From the NCBI GenBank assembly GCA_964019695.1, contig OZ026525.1:71106260-71170259 (forward strand): 64,000 nucleotides of DNA. Reading direction: 5' to 3'. Within the stretch, counting starts at the first letter, position 1; every line of letters starts with the position of its first letter. The position numbers and the translations under genes are program-made. This DNA is from Loripinus fragilis (lineage: Eukaryota > Mollusca > Bivalvia > Lucinida > Lucinidae). Of the stretch, positions 41,710 to 54,145 are shown piece by piece. The notes beneath the pieces were generated by a model. It was not told the origin of the DNA, did no database searches, and saw only the letters and a list, made by a program, of their open reading frames with translations.

Positions 41710-41994
41710 ATTGCATATAAAAGTGAAGAAATGTATTGTATTGGGTTGACCTATACTATCCTGTGTCTAGCCAAGGTTAATCATCAGGTTATCTATTTGA
41801 TGCTTTACTTATGTGGGTCTCGTTAAGAGAAAACCTGATTTTGGTGTATGCGAACAATAAAGGCACAGACAAGTCTGCACATCTGTGCAGTACGTTCAGC
41901 ATCTTTATTACTTGATCTCTAGCTCTAATACCTAAACTTGTTACATTCAAAATGTCAATATACTAGACAGTCTCTGTAGCTGAGAAGGCTAGAT

Positions 41995-42430
41995 TATAGG
42001 GATCAAACATGTTTTTCGATGCATTAACATCTGCTGGACCCCGAGGGTGGTGTTGAAGCCCGAGCCTGAAAGGCGAGGGTTTTAACAACCCCCTCAGGGT
42101 CTAGCAGATGTTAGTTTATCAGAAAACCATGTTTGTTCGTTATTATTGCATAAAGTCATTTTTTCACTGGAAAACTTTGGAAAACGCTTCGAAAAAAGTA
42201 TTTTTGTATTACTATAATGGCGCGCAAAAGCATGAAGGATTCATAGGTTTCTAAAATGCCTGTTCCAGAGCAGACTGTTGATGACGTCAATTTTTGTGAC
42301 AGCCTAGAATGCGTATATGTAAAGAACAAAAACTGCATCAACAGCACGCCGATTGCCTGATTAAAACATGGATTTTTGTCGGTTAAAACATGGCTGTTAA
42401 TAATGTGCGACACAGCTTTTTATGCAATAA
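41995..42430. mobile_element. TATAGGG palindrome element, copy 1
   Basis: Starts TATAGGGATCAAACATG and ends TATGCAATAATA. The first 140 bp form a palindrome (GCATTAACATCTGCTGGACC / GGTCTAGCAGATGTTAG). Pairs with 60711-61222. Confidence 0.78.
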
Positions 42431-42568
42431 TATAAGTGTTACCTTATAGCAAACCCCAAAGACAGGTTTTCTTGCTTGGAGGTCCATATTCTATACATTT
42501 TAAATATAAATGAAATTAAAAGTTGAACATGATATAAGTCTTGTTACGCATTCATGTCCAGTCATCAC

Positions 42569-42860
42569 TAGCGCGGATCCAGAGAATTTTGTCTGAGGGG
42601 TCCAACTTTACTTTGACAATGTTTATTCTTGTAGTTGATGATGGTAGAGGATCCGAATTCCACTAAAAGAGGGCCATCATAGACCTGCCAGCGAAACGCC
42701 ATTAAATGGTGTTTCGCTGGCGGGCCCATGATGGCCCAACATTGAATGCTGGCTGGATAGCTTTGTGATTTCCAGGAAATCTGGACCAGTATTGCTAAGC
42801 TTTGTGATTTTCCAGAGAGGATCCGGATCCCCTGTCCCCCCCTCTGGATCTGCCCATGCA
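42569..42860 (-). mobile_element. GGATCC-ended MITE with inner hairpin
   Basis: AGCGCGGATCCAGAG ... CCTCTGGATCTGCCCATGC ends; hairpin CGCCAGCGAAACGCC... / ...GGTGTTTCGCTGGCGGG at 42670-42735. Confidence 0.78.
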
Positions 42861-42956
42861 TCATGTAATGCGAGCAAATTGATTTTGACCTTTGTGTTGC
42901 TGAACCAAGTGAAATGTAGATTCAGATCATGAATCAAAGATCATGAATCCATTTAC

Positions 42957-43280
42957 GGGGCAGCATAGCGCAGTAGGTAACGTGTCTGGCTACAGATGCA
43001 TGTCTGACTGCATATTCTGGGGTTGCGAGTTCCATCCCAGCCCAGTCCCATACTTTCGTTGAGATTGATCATGAAATAATTTCTAAGGTCATTCTCCTCC
43101 CTTCCACTGAATGAATCATTCAAGAAGGGTTGTTGTCAGTTAGAAGCGAAAGTATGTGCACGAAGTACTTGTAAACCGCTTGTTCAAGCTTGCCCATGAA
43201 AAAGTGTGGTAAGGTGAACTGACCGTCCCGTAATGACCATAGTTGTTGACTGGGGCATAAAGCAACAAAATAAACAAAAC
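42957..43280 (+). mobile_element. SINE family 1, near full length
   Basis: tRNA-like head GGGGCAGCATAGCGCAGTAG GTAACGTGTC with B box GCGAGTTCCATCCC, body as in 59579-59905, tail AACAAAATAAACAAAACC. Flanking CCATTT may be the target duplication. Confidence 0.88.
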
Positions 43281-43312
43281 CATTTTCAACAAGACAAATT
43301 CGACAAATTTAT

Positions 43313-44430
43313 ATCCCCCGACGAAGGGTTATTTGAGAGAAACATGTAAATCACAAAACACAAATCCCATTTATCTAACCCTTAGTTCACCTTCAGTATC
43401 ATTCAGATCATAACAAACACCTGTCAAGTATGTTTTAGTGCTTAGTTTAATAAAAAAAATATACTAACATCTGCACAATTTCAATATCTGACCTTTAAAA
43501 CCAACCCCAGAGGTCAAGGGTGTGTGTAAATTCAAAGTGTTACCTTGCATGTAGGTCTACACTTCTTCCACTTTAATTTGATATGCAACATGGCCACTTT
43601 TAGAAAAGAAAAAGAAAATGACCTTTTGACCTCACCCCAGGTGTCGTTGGTGTGTGTAATGACAGCATGTTTGTTGTCATGGTGCTCTGTGCTCAATTCC
43701 CTTTAATTTGATATGCAACATGACTACTTTCAGAAAAAGATATAGTTTGACCTTTTGACCCCACCCGCTAGGTCCAGGGTGTGTCTGTGGGCAAAATATT
43801 TGCCACCATGTTGCTGCCAGCGTCGTCAGCTTTAATTTGATATGCAACATGACCATATTCTGAAAAAGTTTAATTTTGACCTCGGCCCCACCCCCTAAAT
43901 CCACCCAACAGGCTCAGACCCAGGCCTTCAAACTGAAATCCTGTTTGATATGTTTCATATCTATTGCTGCTCTGCCTGTATGCAAAATTTCATCAAAAAA
44001 TATTGACAATTGCCTTAGTTATTGCGAAATTTAAATATTTGACCTTTGACCCCTTAGGTGGGGTCAAAGGGGGTGGGGTAAAACTTTGACACTGCCATGC
44101 TCATCTACAGGCACTTGGCAATCATGGTCTAATAGTGAGAAGTTGTTAAATATAATAGCTTTGATGAAATGTGAAGATCATCACACAAAAAAGCTTATAT
44201 AGGTTTTGCCTTATAATTGAATATACTAAAACAAGGGCAATAACTCAAGTGTTAAGGGGTCGATTTTGACCAAACTTGTAGGATATCGAGAGTCCATGGT
44301 ACTTATCATTTGTACCAAGAATGAATAAAATCTGACTAATAGGTACTGAGATATGGTTCCGGACGGACGGAATGGTCGGACGCACGGACGACGCCAAAAC
44401 TATATCCCTCCGACTTCGTCGGGGGATAAT
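43313..44430 (+). mobile_element. ATATCCCCCGACGAAG-capped element with 130-bp repeats
   Basis: Left ATATCCCCCGACGAAGGG and right GACTTCGTCGGGGGATA are inverted. Three copies of a 130-bp unit (TTTAATTTGATATGCAACAT G...TTTTGACC) lie at about 43572, 43702 and 43831. GGACGGACGG motifs sit next to the right end. Non-coding. Confidence 0.78.
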
Positions 44431-45335
44431 TATGTCTCCCCCCTTTAGGGTCGCGAGACATATTGTTTTTCCCCGGGCGTCTGTCTGTTTGTCTGTCTGT
44501 CTATCACAAATCGTGTCCGCTCTTTAACTTGAAAACCGCTTAAGCTATATTCACGAAACTTTATACAAATATCAATCAGCATGAGATGACGTGCAGAGTG
44601 CAAGAATGGTAACTCTGCCGTTTATACTTTTTGAGTTATTGCCCTTTGAACTTTGTGCATCACAAAAATCGTGTCCGCTCCATAACTTGAAAACCACTTA
44701 AGCTATACTCTCGAAACTTTATACAAATATCAGTCAGCATGAGATGACGTGCAGAGTGCAAGAATGGTAACTCAGGCGTTTATACTTTTTGAGTTATTTC
44801 CCTTTGAACTTTGTGTAACACAAAAATTGTGTCTGCTCTATAACTTGAAAACCACTTAATCTATATTCAGAAAACTTTATACAAATATCAATCAGCATGA
44901 GATAACGTGCAGAGTGCAAGAATGGTAACTCTGCCTTTTATACTTTTTGAGTCATTTCCCTTGGAACTTTGTGCATAAAAAAATCATGTTTGCTCTATAA
45001 CTTGAAAACCGCTTAAGCTATATACACAAAACTTTATACAAATATCAATCAGCATGCGATTACGTGCAGAGTGCAAGAATGGTAACTCTGCCGTTTATAC
45101 TTTTTGAGTTATTTCCCTTGGACTTTTGTCCAACACAAAAACAATTATCTATGACTATTTTATACCAGGTTATGATTGTGCAATAGTTAACTACATTGAC
45201 TGATATCTTTACTAGATATGAGCGGAATGTCTGCATGAAATAACTAGAATTTCCGTTAGAAATTGTATTTAATGTTTCTGTTTGAAATTGTATTTAATGA
45301 CTCATGCTTTTGACATCAAAAGGGGGGAGACATCT
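44431..45335 (+). mobile_element. TATGTCTCCCCCC-capped element with 157-bp repeats
   Basis: Terminal hairpin TATGTCTC ... GAGACATA at 44431-44462, then (CTGT)n-like GTCTGTCTGTTTGTCTGTC, then four copies of a 154-160-bp unit (AACTTGAAAACCGCTTAAGC, AATATCAATCAGCATGAGAT), ending AAAAGGGGGGAGACAT, the inverse of the start. It directly abuts the previous element. Confidence 0.82.
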
Positions 45336-45658
45336 GTTTTTTCGTAGAAAAACAATTCTAGTTAAGCCTGCATGTTGTAGCAATTAAGAAAAATCCACAA
45401 TGGTAAATTTTACAGATATTTGCATATAATGAGTGGCCTAAAAATGATTCTGATGAAGACACCAGATCATGATCCACACTATTTTCCACTCTGATTGAAT
45501 ATACATGTTAATGAGGTTCCAGATAAAAGGATAAAGATCAGGGAGCAGTGAGATTGTGGAGGAGTGAAGTAGATAAAACTATTCAGCATGACAAGGGTTA
45601 AGTGGCTTTTCACTTTCTGTATGTCTATATCCTGTGAAATTTTTAAAGGTAATCACAG

Positions 45659-45834
45659 GTTTAGATAAACACAAATTTTCAGCGTAAAATTGAAAATATT
45701 TTCATAATTTTTAGCATATGTTTTGGGTGCTCAAAAGAACCGTCTCATTGAGACGGTTCTTTTGAGTACCCACAACATATGTTTTGGTTGAGAAATAAGA
45801 AAATGATCTTTCTGTTACGTACCCTTAACTAAAG
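45659..45834 (+). mobile_element. Palindromic MITE
   Basis: GTTTAGATAA ... CTCAAAAGAACCGTCTCATT / GAGACGGTTCTTTTGAG (perfect stem) ... TTAACTAAA. Confidence 0.9.
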
Positions 45835-46654
45835 GCCTGGGTATGCAAGGAAAAAAACAGCTGAAAAAAACAGCTGAATATGATCAGAAAAAGCCACGAC
45901 CACAGATTACAGACCAACATATGGCACCACGAGGAATCTCTTAATTTTGTCTTTTCCTGGTTCTAAAATAAGCATTCCTTTTGCCAATCAAAAAGAAAAC
46001 TATATGAGCGCCGATATGACAAAAGGGTCCTTCGGGCATTTTAGCAGAGTTTGTGTTATCAAAAATTCAAAAAACCTCTAAATTGTCAAGATTTTGCATG
46101 TTCTTACAATAGAGTCAAATTGCTTCTAACATGTAATACAATCAAAGGCGCAAACAGTTCTGATAAAATTAAGTGATACGTATAATGTATGTTGCCATGG
46201 CAACAGCTTTGCATATGGACAACACACTTCCTTAAAAACAGGGTACCTCATTTCAAATGCTTTTGTAAACACGGGATGTGCTTATGTGGGCTATTTATGT
46301 AGTCAATGCAATTGCATATACATCAAATTTACAGAAACATGGAGCATTCTTGAAATATTGCTCCTAGCGTCTTTGTATTAGCGTCATATGTAAACACAAT
46401 ACTTATTGCATTGGCGAGCAGGCAGGGCTCAGACCAGCCTGTGCAAATGAGCAGACTTGCCAGAGCCTTGTTTGATGGTATACACAAAGAGTGGATGAAG
46501 ATGAAGAGTCAGACCAAAAATATAAACTTCTTACCCTGCTTCTTACCCTGCTGAAAAGTACAGCATGAAGGTTTAACCCTTTACTCTATAGGCTATTTTT
46601 ATGCCCCCAAAGGAACTTTGGGAGGCATATAGTAATCGCACTGTCCATCCGTTC

Positions 46655-48600
46655 GTCCGGCTTCATGTCCGGTGCATATCTCCTAAATTCTTTGAGGTAG
46701 GAATTCCAAATTTGGTGTGTGGATGCATCATGGGATGACGGAGTGTCGCGTACCATTTTCGGGTCACTGTGACCTTGACCTCTGACCTAGTTTTTACAAT
46801 AATCGTGTCCGGAGCATATCTCTAAAATTATTTGAGGTAGGAATCTCAAATTTGGTGTGTAGATGCATCTTGGGATGACGAAGTGTCGCATACCATAATT
46901 GGATCACTGTGACCTTGAACTTGGCCTCTGACCTAGTTTCTAGAAGCTGCATTGAGTCTGGTGCATATCTCCTATATTCTTTGAGATAGGAATTCCAAAT
47001 TTGGTGTGTAAATGCATCTTGGGATGACGGAGTGTCACATACCATTTACAGGTCATAGTGACCTTAACCTATGACCTAGTTTTTAGAATAATCATGTCCA
47101 GAGCATATCTCTTATATTATTTGAGGTAGGAATCTCAAATTTGGTGTGTAGATGCATCTTGCGGTGACAAAGTGCCGCGGACCATTATTGGAACTCTGTG
47201 ACCTTGAACTTGACCTCTGACCTAGTTTCTAGAAACTGCATTGAGTGTGGTGCATATCTCCTATATTCTTTGAGATAGGAATTCCAAATTTGGTGTGTAA
47301 ATGCATCTTGGGCTGATGGAGTGTCACATACCATTTTATGGTCACTGTGACCTTGACCTCTGACCTAGTTTAAAGAATTATTGTGTCCAGAGCATATCTT
47401 TAATATTCTATGAGGTAGGAATTCCAAATATAATGCAGGGATTCATCTTTGGATAGCCCAGTGTCATGTACCATTTTCGGGTCATTGTGACTTTGACCTC
47501 TGACCTAGTTTTTAGAATAATCGTATCCGGAGCATATATCATATATTCTTTGAGGTAGGAATTCCAAATTTGGTTTGTATATGCATCTTGGGATGGCCGA
47601 GTATCACATACCATTTTCGGGTCACTGTGACCTTGACCTCTGACCTAGTTTTAATAATTATTGTGTCCAGAGCATATCTCTTATATTATATGAGAGAGGA
47701 ATCCCAAATTTGGTGTGTGGATGCATCTTGGGATGGTGGAGTGTCATGTAACATTAACTGGTCACTGACCTTGACCTCTGACCTAGTTTTTAGAATAATC
47801 ATGTCTGGAGTATATCTCTTATATCATTGAAGGTAGGAATCCCAAATTTGGTGTGTGAATGCCACTTTGGATTGCAGAGTTTCACATACCATTTGTGGGT
47901 CACTTTGACCTTGACCTAGTTTGTAGAATATTCTTGTCAAGAACATATCTCTTTTATTATTTGAGGTAGGAATCCCAAATTTGGTGTGTGAATGCATCTT
48001 TGAATGGCGGATTGTCCCCTTCCATTTTCCAGTCACTGTGACCTCGAGCTCTGACCTAGTTTATAGAATCCGCATTTAGTCTGGTGCATAACTTCTATAT
48101 TCTTTGAGGTAGTAGTTCCAAATTTGGTTTGTGGATATACTTCGGATGGCCATGTGTTGCATACCAGTTTTGGGTCACTGTGACCTTGACCTCTGACCTA
48201 GTTTTAGAATAATCATATTTGGAGCATTTTTTTAAATATGTGTGTGGTTGCATCTTGGGATGGCAGAGTGTCATGTATCAGTTTTGTGACCTTGACCTAA
48301 TTTATACAATAATCGTGTCAGGAGCATATCTCATATTATTTTAGGGAGGAATCCCAAATTTGCTGTATGGATACATCTTTGGATGCTGATGTGTCGCATA
48401 CCATTTTTAGGTCACTGTGATCTTGACCTATGACCTAGTTTCTAGAATAATTGTGTCTGGAGCATATCTCCTATATTATTTGATGTAGGAATCCCAAATT
48501 TGGGGTGTTGATTCCTCTTGGGATGGCGGAGTGGTGCATACCATTTTGGGTTTATTTGACCTTGACATTGACTTCTAGCCTCATTTCTAGGTTTTTTCGT
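46655..48600 (+). repeat. Tandem array, 138-148-bp unit
   Basis: About 13 diverged copies with GGAGCATATCTCTTATATTA, TTTGAGGTAGGAATCCCAAA, TTTGGTGTGT, GATGCATCTTGGGATG and GACCTTGACCTCTGACCTAG. Short ORFs here are by-products of repetition. Confidence 0.93.
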
Positions 48601-48616
48601 GTTTGGATCATATTAT

Positions 48617-50880
48617 TAGCTCACCAGAGCCAAAGGCTCAGGGTGAGCTTATAGTATGGGACTCGAGCCGGCGTCCGTTCGTGCGTCCATCCGTGCGTCC
48701 GTCCACACTTTCAAACATTAATATCTCTGAGACCAGCTGGTCATAATCAAATTTCATCAGGAGTATCATTGGGGTGGGGGATTGACTGTATTAGGTTTTG
48801 GGCTAGATTGGATCAGAACTCTGGTTTCCATGGCAACAGATAGCTCCCATAGGGTTATAATGGGGGAAATCTTGTGACCACCCTAGCTCCTTCATTCTTT
48901 ATTCTTGCAGGTAACAAGGACAACCATAATATCTCGAATGGGTTCGAAATTCGGCAAATTGGATTAGGGACTTATGAGTTAGCTGCCCTTGAGCATCTGG
49001 AAAAATCCCCATAATGGGAGAAATGCTGTTAACACTCTAGTACCTTCATTTTTGGATGGGTCTTCTTAATTCTTGCAGATAACAAGACCAACCATAAAAG
49101 CTCAGATGAGTTTGAATTTGGGCAAGATTCCATCACTGACTTCGGAGTTAGCTTCCCTTGAGCGTCAGAAAAATTAATGAATAATGTTGTGACCACTCTA
49201 GCTCCTTCATTTTTCATTGGATTTTCTTCATTATTGCAAGCAACAAGGAAACCCATAATATCTTGGATGGGTTCGAAATTCAGCAGGATCCAACCAGGGA
49301 CTTATGAGTTACCTGCCCTTGAGCATTTTGAAAAATCCCCATAGACTTATAATGGGAGAAATGTTGTGACCACTCTAGTGCTTTCAATTTTGAATGAATC
49401 TTCTTCATTCTTCCATACAATTAGTCAACTATTAAGGCTTGGATGAGTTTGAATTTCTTCAAGATCCCATCACCTATTTTGGAGTTAGCTCCCCTTGAGC
49501 ATCCTAAAAATTAATGAATAATGTTGTGACCACTCTAGCTCCTTCATTTTTCATTGGATCTTCTTCATTCTTGCAGGCAACAAGTTAACCCATATCTCGG
49601 ATTGGTTTGAAATTCAGCAGGATCCGACCTGGGACTTATTAGTTACCTGCCCTTGAGCGTATGAAAAAATCCCCATAGACTTATAATGGGAGAAATGTTG
49701 TGACCTCTCTAGTGCTTTCAATTTTAAATGGATCTTCTTCATTCTTGCATACAATAAGGACAACTTTTAAAGCTTGGATGAGTTTGAAATTTGTCAAGAT
49801 CCCATCACCTATTTTGGAGTTAGCTCCCCTTGGCTATCTTAAAAATTGATGGATAATGTTGTGACCGCTCTAGTGTCTACATTTTGGATTGGATCTTCTT
49901 CATTCTTTCATCTAACAAGTACAAACATAAAAGCTTGGATGAGTTTGAAATTCTGCAGGATCCGACCAAGGACATATGAGTTAGCTGCCCTTGAGCGTTT
50001 GGAAAAATCCCCATAGACTTATAATGGGAGAAATGTTGTGACCACTCTAGTGCTTTCAATTTTGAATGGATCTTCTTTATTCTTGCAGATAAGAAGGACA
50101 ACTGTAAAAGCTTGAATACGTTTGAATTTCGTCAAGATCCCATCACCTATTATGGAGTTAGCTCCCCTTGATCATCTTAAATAGTGATGGATAATGTTGT
50201 GACCACTCTAGCGCCTTCATTTCTGATTGGATCTTCTTCATTCTTTCATGAAACAAGGACAGCCATAATACTTGGATTAGTTTGAACTTTAAGTAGAACT
50301 AACCTCAGACTGTTGAGTTAACTGCCCTTGAGTGTTATAAAAATCTGCATGGACTTACAATGGGAGATCTTTTGTGACCACTCTAGCACCCTCATTTTTG
50401 AATGGATCTTCCTCATTCTTGCAGGTAACAGTGACACCCATATAAGCTTTAATGAGTTAGATTATCCGCTACAACCAACCACCAATTACAGAGTTAGCTT
50501 CACTTGAGCGTCTAAAATATAGCTAAATGTAGTCTAAAATAATGTTGTGACCACTCTTGCGCCTTCATTTTTCATTTGATTTTTTTCATCCTTGTAGGTT
50601 ATCAGGACATACATTAAAGATTGGATTGGTCAGAACCAATCACTGACAACAGAGTTAGCTGCCCTTGAGCATCTGAAAATACACTTTCACCATTTCAGAT
50701 CTTTTCAAAACTTGCAGATAACCTGGACTGGCATAATATCTTATGTTTTTTTAATTAGTTCCAGGTCACTGTTTCAAGTTCAGAGTTACCTGCCTTTGAG
50801 CATCATCAATTATGGTATCTCCAAACATTATGCTGGCTCCCAGGTGAGTGATCGTTGCCCATTGGGCTACTTGTCTCCTA
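48617..50880 (+). mobile_element. AGCTCACC-capped element with 160/177-bp array
   Basis: Hairpin AGCTCACCAGAGCC / GGCTCAGGGTGAGCT, then CGTCCGTTCGTGCGTCCATC, then eleven or so units beginning GACCACTCTAG that alternate in length (about 160 and 177 bp), and a 3' end with hairpin GCCCATTGGGC followed by TACTTGT. The 3' hairpin plus internal tandem repeats resembles Helentron-associated (HINE/pearl-type) elements known in bivalves; the assignment is inference. Confidence 0.72.
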
Positions 50881-51779
50881 TATTATAGCTAACTTTCCTC
50901 AAATGTGTCTTATGCTAGACCAATTCCTTTGGGGGCATTCGTCACGTGTTTGTGACATTACTTGTTAGATTTTGACATCATTTTCTATTTTTAGATAACA
51001 TTGAAAAAAAAATCAGGAAAAAATTAAGCAAAGCTTTGAATACTTTTGGTAATATTATGGAAAATGGAGCGTTGCTCTTTTGGAGTAAATGCTCCATTTT
51101 CATAATATTTTCAAATACGTGATATTTCAAAGGTTCCAAAACGTGTTATTATGGAGTAAAAGGTTAAAGGAAGCTGTTTTTATATATTCAATAAATGACA
51201 ACGTCTCTTGAGCTGGCGCTTCTACATTTTGATTTCAAAGATGTTGAGACAGCATAGTTTCAAAACTGTTTGCAAAGGTTATCAGCAGTAGACAAAAGCC
51301 ACCACTAGCAAGGGAAGTGACATCAATCAGTACATCAGCCTACCATAATTGTGCGAAAAGTATAATTGAGCCAGTTCATTAGATTTTGCTCAGATGAGCC
51401 TGCACTCCACACAGTCTTATGGAACGCCATAGCTATCTTCTGTTATTCATTTTCTTCTTGTCTTGTTGACTGGTTTTCTTAGTATGTCAAAATGACGTGC
51501 TATTATCTCTGTGTGTTGTGTTAACCTGTTGAACGCGTATGATGTTTTATCTATTTGAAGTGTTAATATGTTATAAAGATTTTATGTCCTGTCTGCAAGA
51601 AGTGTTAATTTCTTACAAAGACATTTTGTTTTGTCAAATTGCAGAGCCATTATGTTTAAAAGCTTACTTATCTTGTCTGTACTCAGTGGTAGTCTTTCTA
51701 AATTAGATTCTATCATGTCTGTGTGTTGTGTTATCATGTTACAAACTAACGGCTCTTGTTGTTTGGTGCCTATTCAATG

Positions 51780-52440
51780 TTATCATGTCCAAACTGTAGG
51801 CTATCCTGTCTATTTACAATGTTATCATGTCGAAACACTATGCTATCCTGTCTATTTGTCGTGTCACCATGTCGAAACACTATGTTATCCTGTCTATTTG
51901 CCATAATATCATGTCGAAACACTAGGCTATCCTGTCTATTTGCCATGTTATTATGTCAAAACACTTTGCTATCCTGTCTATTTGTCATGTTATTGTGTTG
52001 AAAGACTATGCTATCCTGTCTATTTGCAGTGTTATTATGTCGAAACACTATGCCATCCTGTCTATTTGCCGTGTTATTGTGTCAAAACACTATGTTATCC
52101 TGCCTTTTTGTCATGTTATCATGTCGAATCAATATGCTATCCTGACTATCTGCCATGTTCTTGTGTTGGAACACTGCGTTATCCTGTCTTTTTGTCTTGT
52201 TATTGTGTCAAAACACTATGCTATCCTGTATATTTGCAATGTTATTGTGTCGAAACACTATGCTATTCTGTCTTTTTGCAATGTCATTGTGTCAAAACAC
52301 TATGCTATCTTGTCTGTTTGTCATGTTGTTGTTTCGAAACACTATGCTATTGTGTCACTTTACCATGTTGTTGTGTCGAAATACTATGTTATCCTATCTG
52401 TTTGCTATGTTGTTGTGTTGAAACGCTTTGCTATCTTGCC
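51780..52440 (+). repeat. 42-bp minisatellite in left foldback arm
   Basis: Unit CTATCCTGTCTATTTGCCAT GTTATTGTGTCAAAACACTA TG. Because 42 is a multiple of three and the unit lacks stops, all three plus frames stay open for 90-200 codons and give 14-residue repeats (SKHYAILSICHVIV). No start context, splice signal or known family, so not called coding. Confidence 0.93.
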
Positions 52441-52799
52441 TTTGTGTAGTCTTATTATGTCAAAAGACATTCCATCTTGCCTATTAACCATGTTGTTATG
52501 TTTAAAAGCTGTGATGCCTTGTCGTAAAGTAATAATACATTCTCACAAACATATCTTGCCTTGTCAATTTTGAGTATAGTCATTTATAAAACACTTGAGG
52601 TCTTCTCTATTTGCAGAGTTGTTATGTTGTAAAGCTATAATGTTTTGTCCATAAGAAGTGTTAGCGTCTTAATAGGACATTATGTCTTGCCAATTTGAAA
52701 TGTACTGTGTTTAAAATCTATGTTACCTAGCTGGTACGTAGTGTTGAGATGTCAAAACTACTTTTTATTTGTAGGCATCATTATTCTTAGTAGAATTGT

Positions 52800-53120
52800 T
52801 TAATGCAGCAAAAGTTTTCGTAGAGTTGTCTTAAGCCTCGGTCCCACAGAGCTTGCGTCCCAGCGGGACCTCACGGTGACTGATTTTTGCTTGCAACCTC
52901 TGCGACTATTGCAATTATTTTCTGCTACTGGTATGGTCGCCGACCAGACACCGATGAGTTTTCGAACAGTTGCCACACGTTTGGCGATCGTTTTGTAATT
53001 AGTCGGCAATTGGTCAGCGAAAGATCGGCAATCAGTCGATGACTGATCGGCGACTGGTCAACAACTAGTTCAGAGTAATTGACGACCAATCGGCGATTGG
53101 TTGGAGACTGTTCTACCATC
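52800..53120. repeat. Degenerate GATCGGCGACTGGTC repeats
   Basis: Short units such as ATCGGCAATCAGTCG, GATCGGCGACTGGTC and AATCGGCGATTGG follow one another in the centre of the foldback element. Confidence 0.65.
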
Positions 53121-53974
53121 ATTTTTTTTAAAAAAATTTTGAAAGAATAAAACAATTTCTTTGCAAGTTGCCATCATGATAACACAAAAGATACAGTTGT
53201 TTCGCTTACAACAAAACAGAACGCTGCAGTTGTGGTTGTGATGGTTCTGCTGGGACCTACTAACTTTTGGTGGCTCCAAGTAGAATTGTTTCATGCAACT
53301 AGTTGGCATAAGTTTTCATAGCAGACTTGTCTAAGGCCACGTTTAGGTATCATATTTCATAGTAGAATTGTAAATTGCTAATAGCTATATTTAGGCAGAA
53401 AAACGTTAATTTTAAGACAAAAAAATGCTTAACGTAATATTGGGGGCTAAAAAGCGCTATTTAATATAACATATGGCCCAAAATCGCAAATCGATGTACC
53501 CCTTGCAACCAGGCCCTCATAGTAAAGTCGTCTTACTCAACTTCAAGACATCAGAATCCTACCAGAGTTGTTAAAGACATAGAAATTTTAGCAATAATAC
53601 TGGTACCACTCATTATGACTCTCTCCAGGGGTCATACTGAGCAGATCAAAAGGACAGTGATAATGAGGTGATTATGACTTCCCTACAGGGCAATAAAGTG
53701 GTCCCATGAAGGGATTAAGTAATTTATGATAAAATATTGATCTTTATCTTAGTGAAAAAAATTGTGTTGTATACAGGTAATTCCCCACTTGAGGCCTCTC
53801 TGAACTTTGTGAGATATTGAAACTGTCCCTTATCAGTTAATGTTTTAATGATCTCTATTGGACAATAATATGTGCCTTTAAAGTCAACGTACTAGCAAGC
53901 ACCCTGCATCACTTACCCAAACACTTGTCTGCAGTCCCACAAACATTCGTTCTCCTTTGCTTAAAACCAAGGCC

Positions 53975-54145
53975 ATAAAATAGGAGCCGCTACGATGTAG
54001 CGGATAAACCCCTCATCTTGTATGTAAAGGTTCCTAGTTTGATCCTGCAGTCACTCAGATGAGATTCCAAGCCGTGGCCATGTCTCCAAATAACATAACC
54101 TGTCGATGGGGCATTACACAACCTCACTCACTCACTAACTGTTCA
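53975..54145 (+). mobile_element. Possible tRNA-headed SINE
   Basis: TACGATGTAGCGGATAAACC (A-box-like) and TTCCTAGTTTGATCCTG (B-box-like) then GATGGGGCATTACACAACCT; the tail is CACTCACTCACTAAC. A single copy, diverged. Confidence 0.5.

Larger units (their letters stand above)
46600..50938 (+). mobile_element. TATGCCCCCAAAGG-capped composite element
   Basis: Begins with the hairpin TATGCCCCCAAAG GAA CTTTGGGAGGCATA and ends CCTTTGGGGGCAT, its inverse. Contains the array 46655-48600 and a second hairpin-capped element from 48617. Non-coding. Confidence 0.78.
46573..51167. mobile_element. TTAA MITE split by a 4.3-kb insertion
   Basis: TTAACCCTTTACTCTATAG at the left and TTATGGAGTAAAAGGTTAA at the right are inverted with TTAA borders. 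The remaining right part has a hairpin TATTATGGAAAATGGAGC ... GCTCCATTTTCATAATATT (51045-51105). Between 46600 and 50938 a second element is inserted. Confidence 0.78.

Noticed and set aside
46794..48036. Short ORFs with repeated CDTPSSQDAFTHQIW-like peptides
   Set aside because: They arise from the 138-148-bp tandem array and shift frame from unit to unit.
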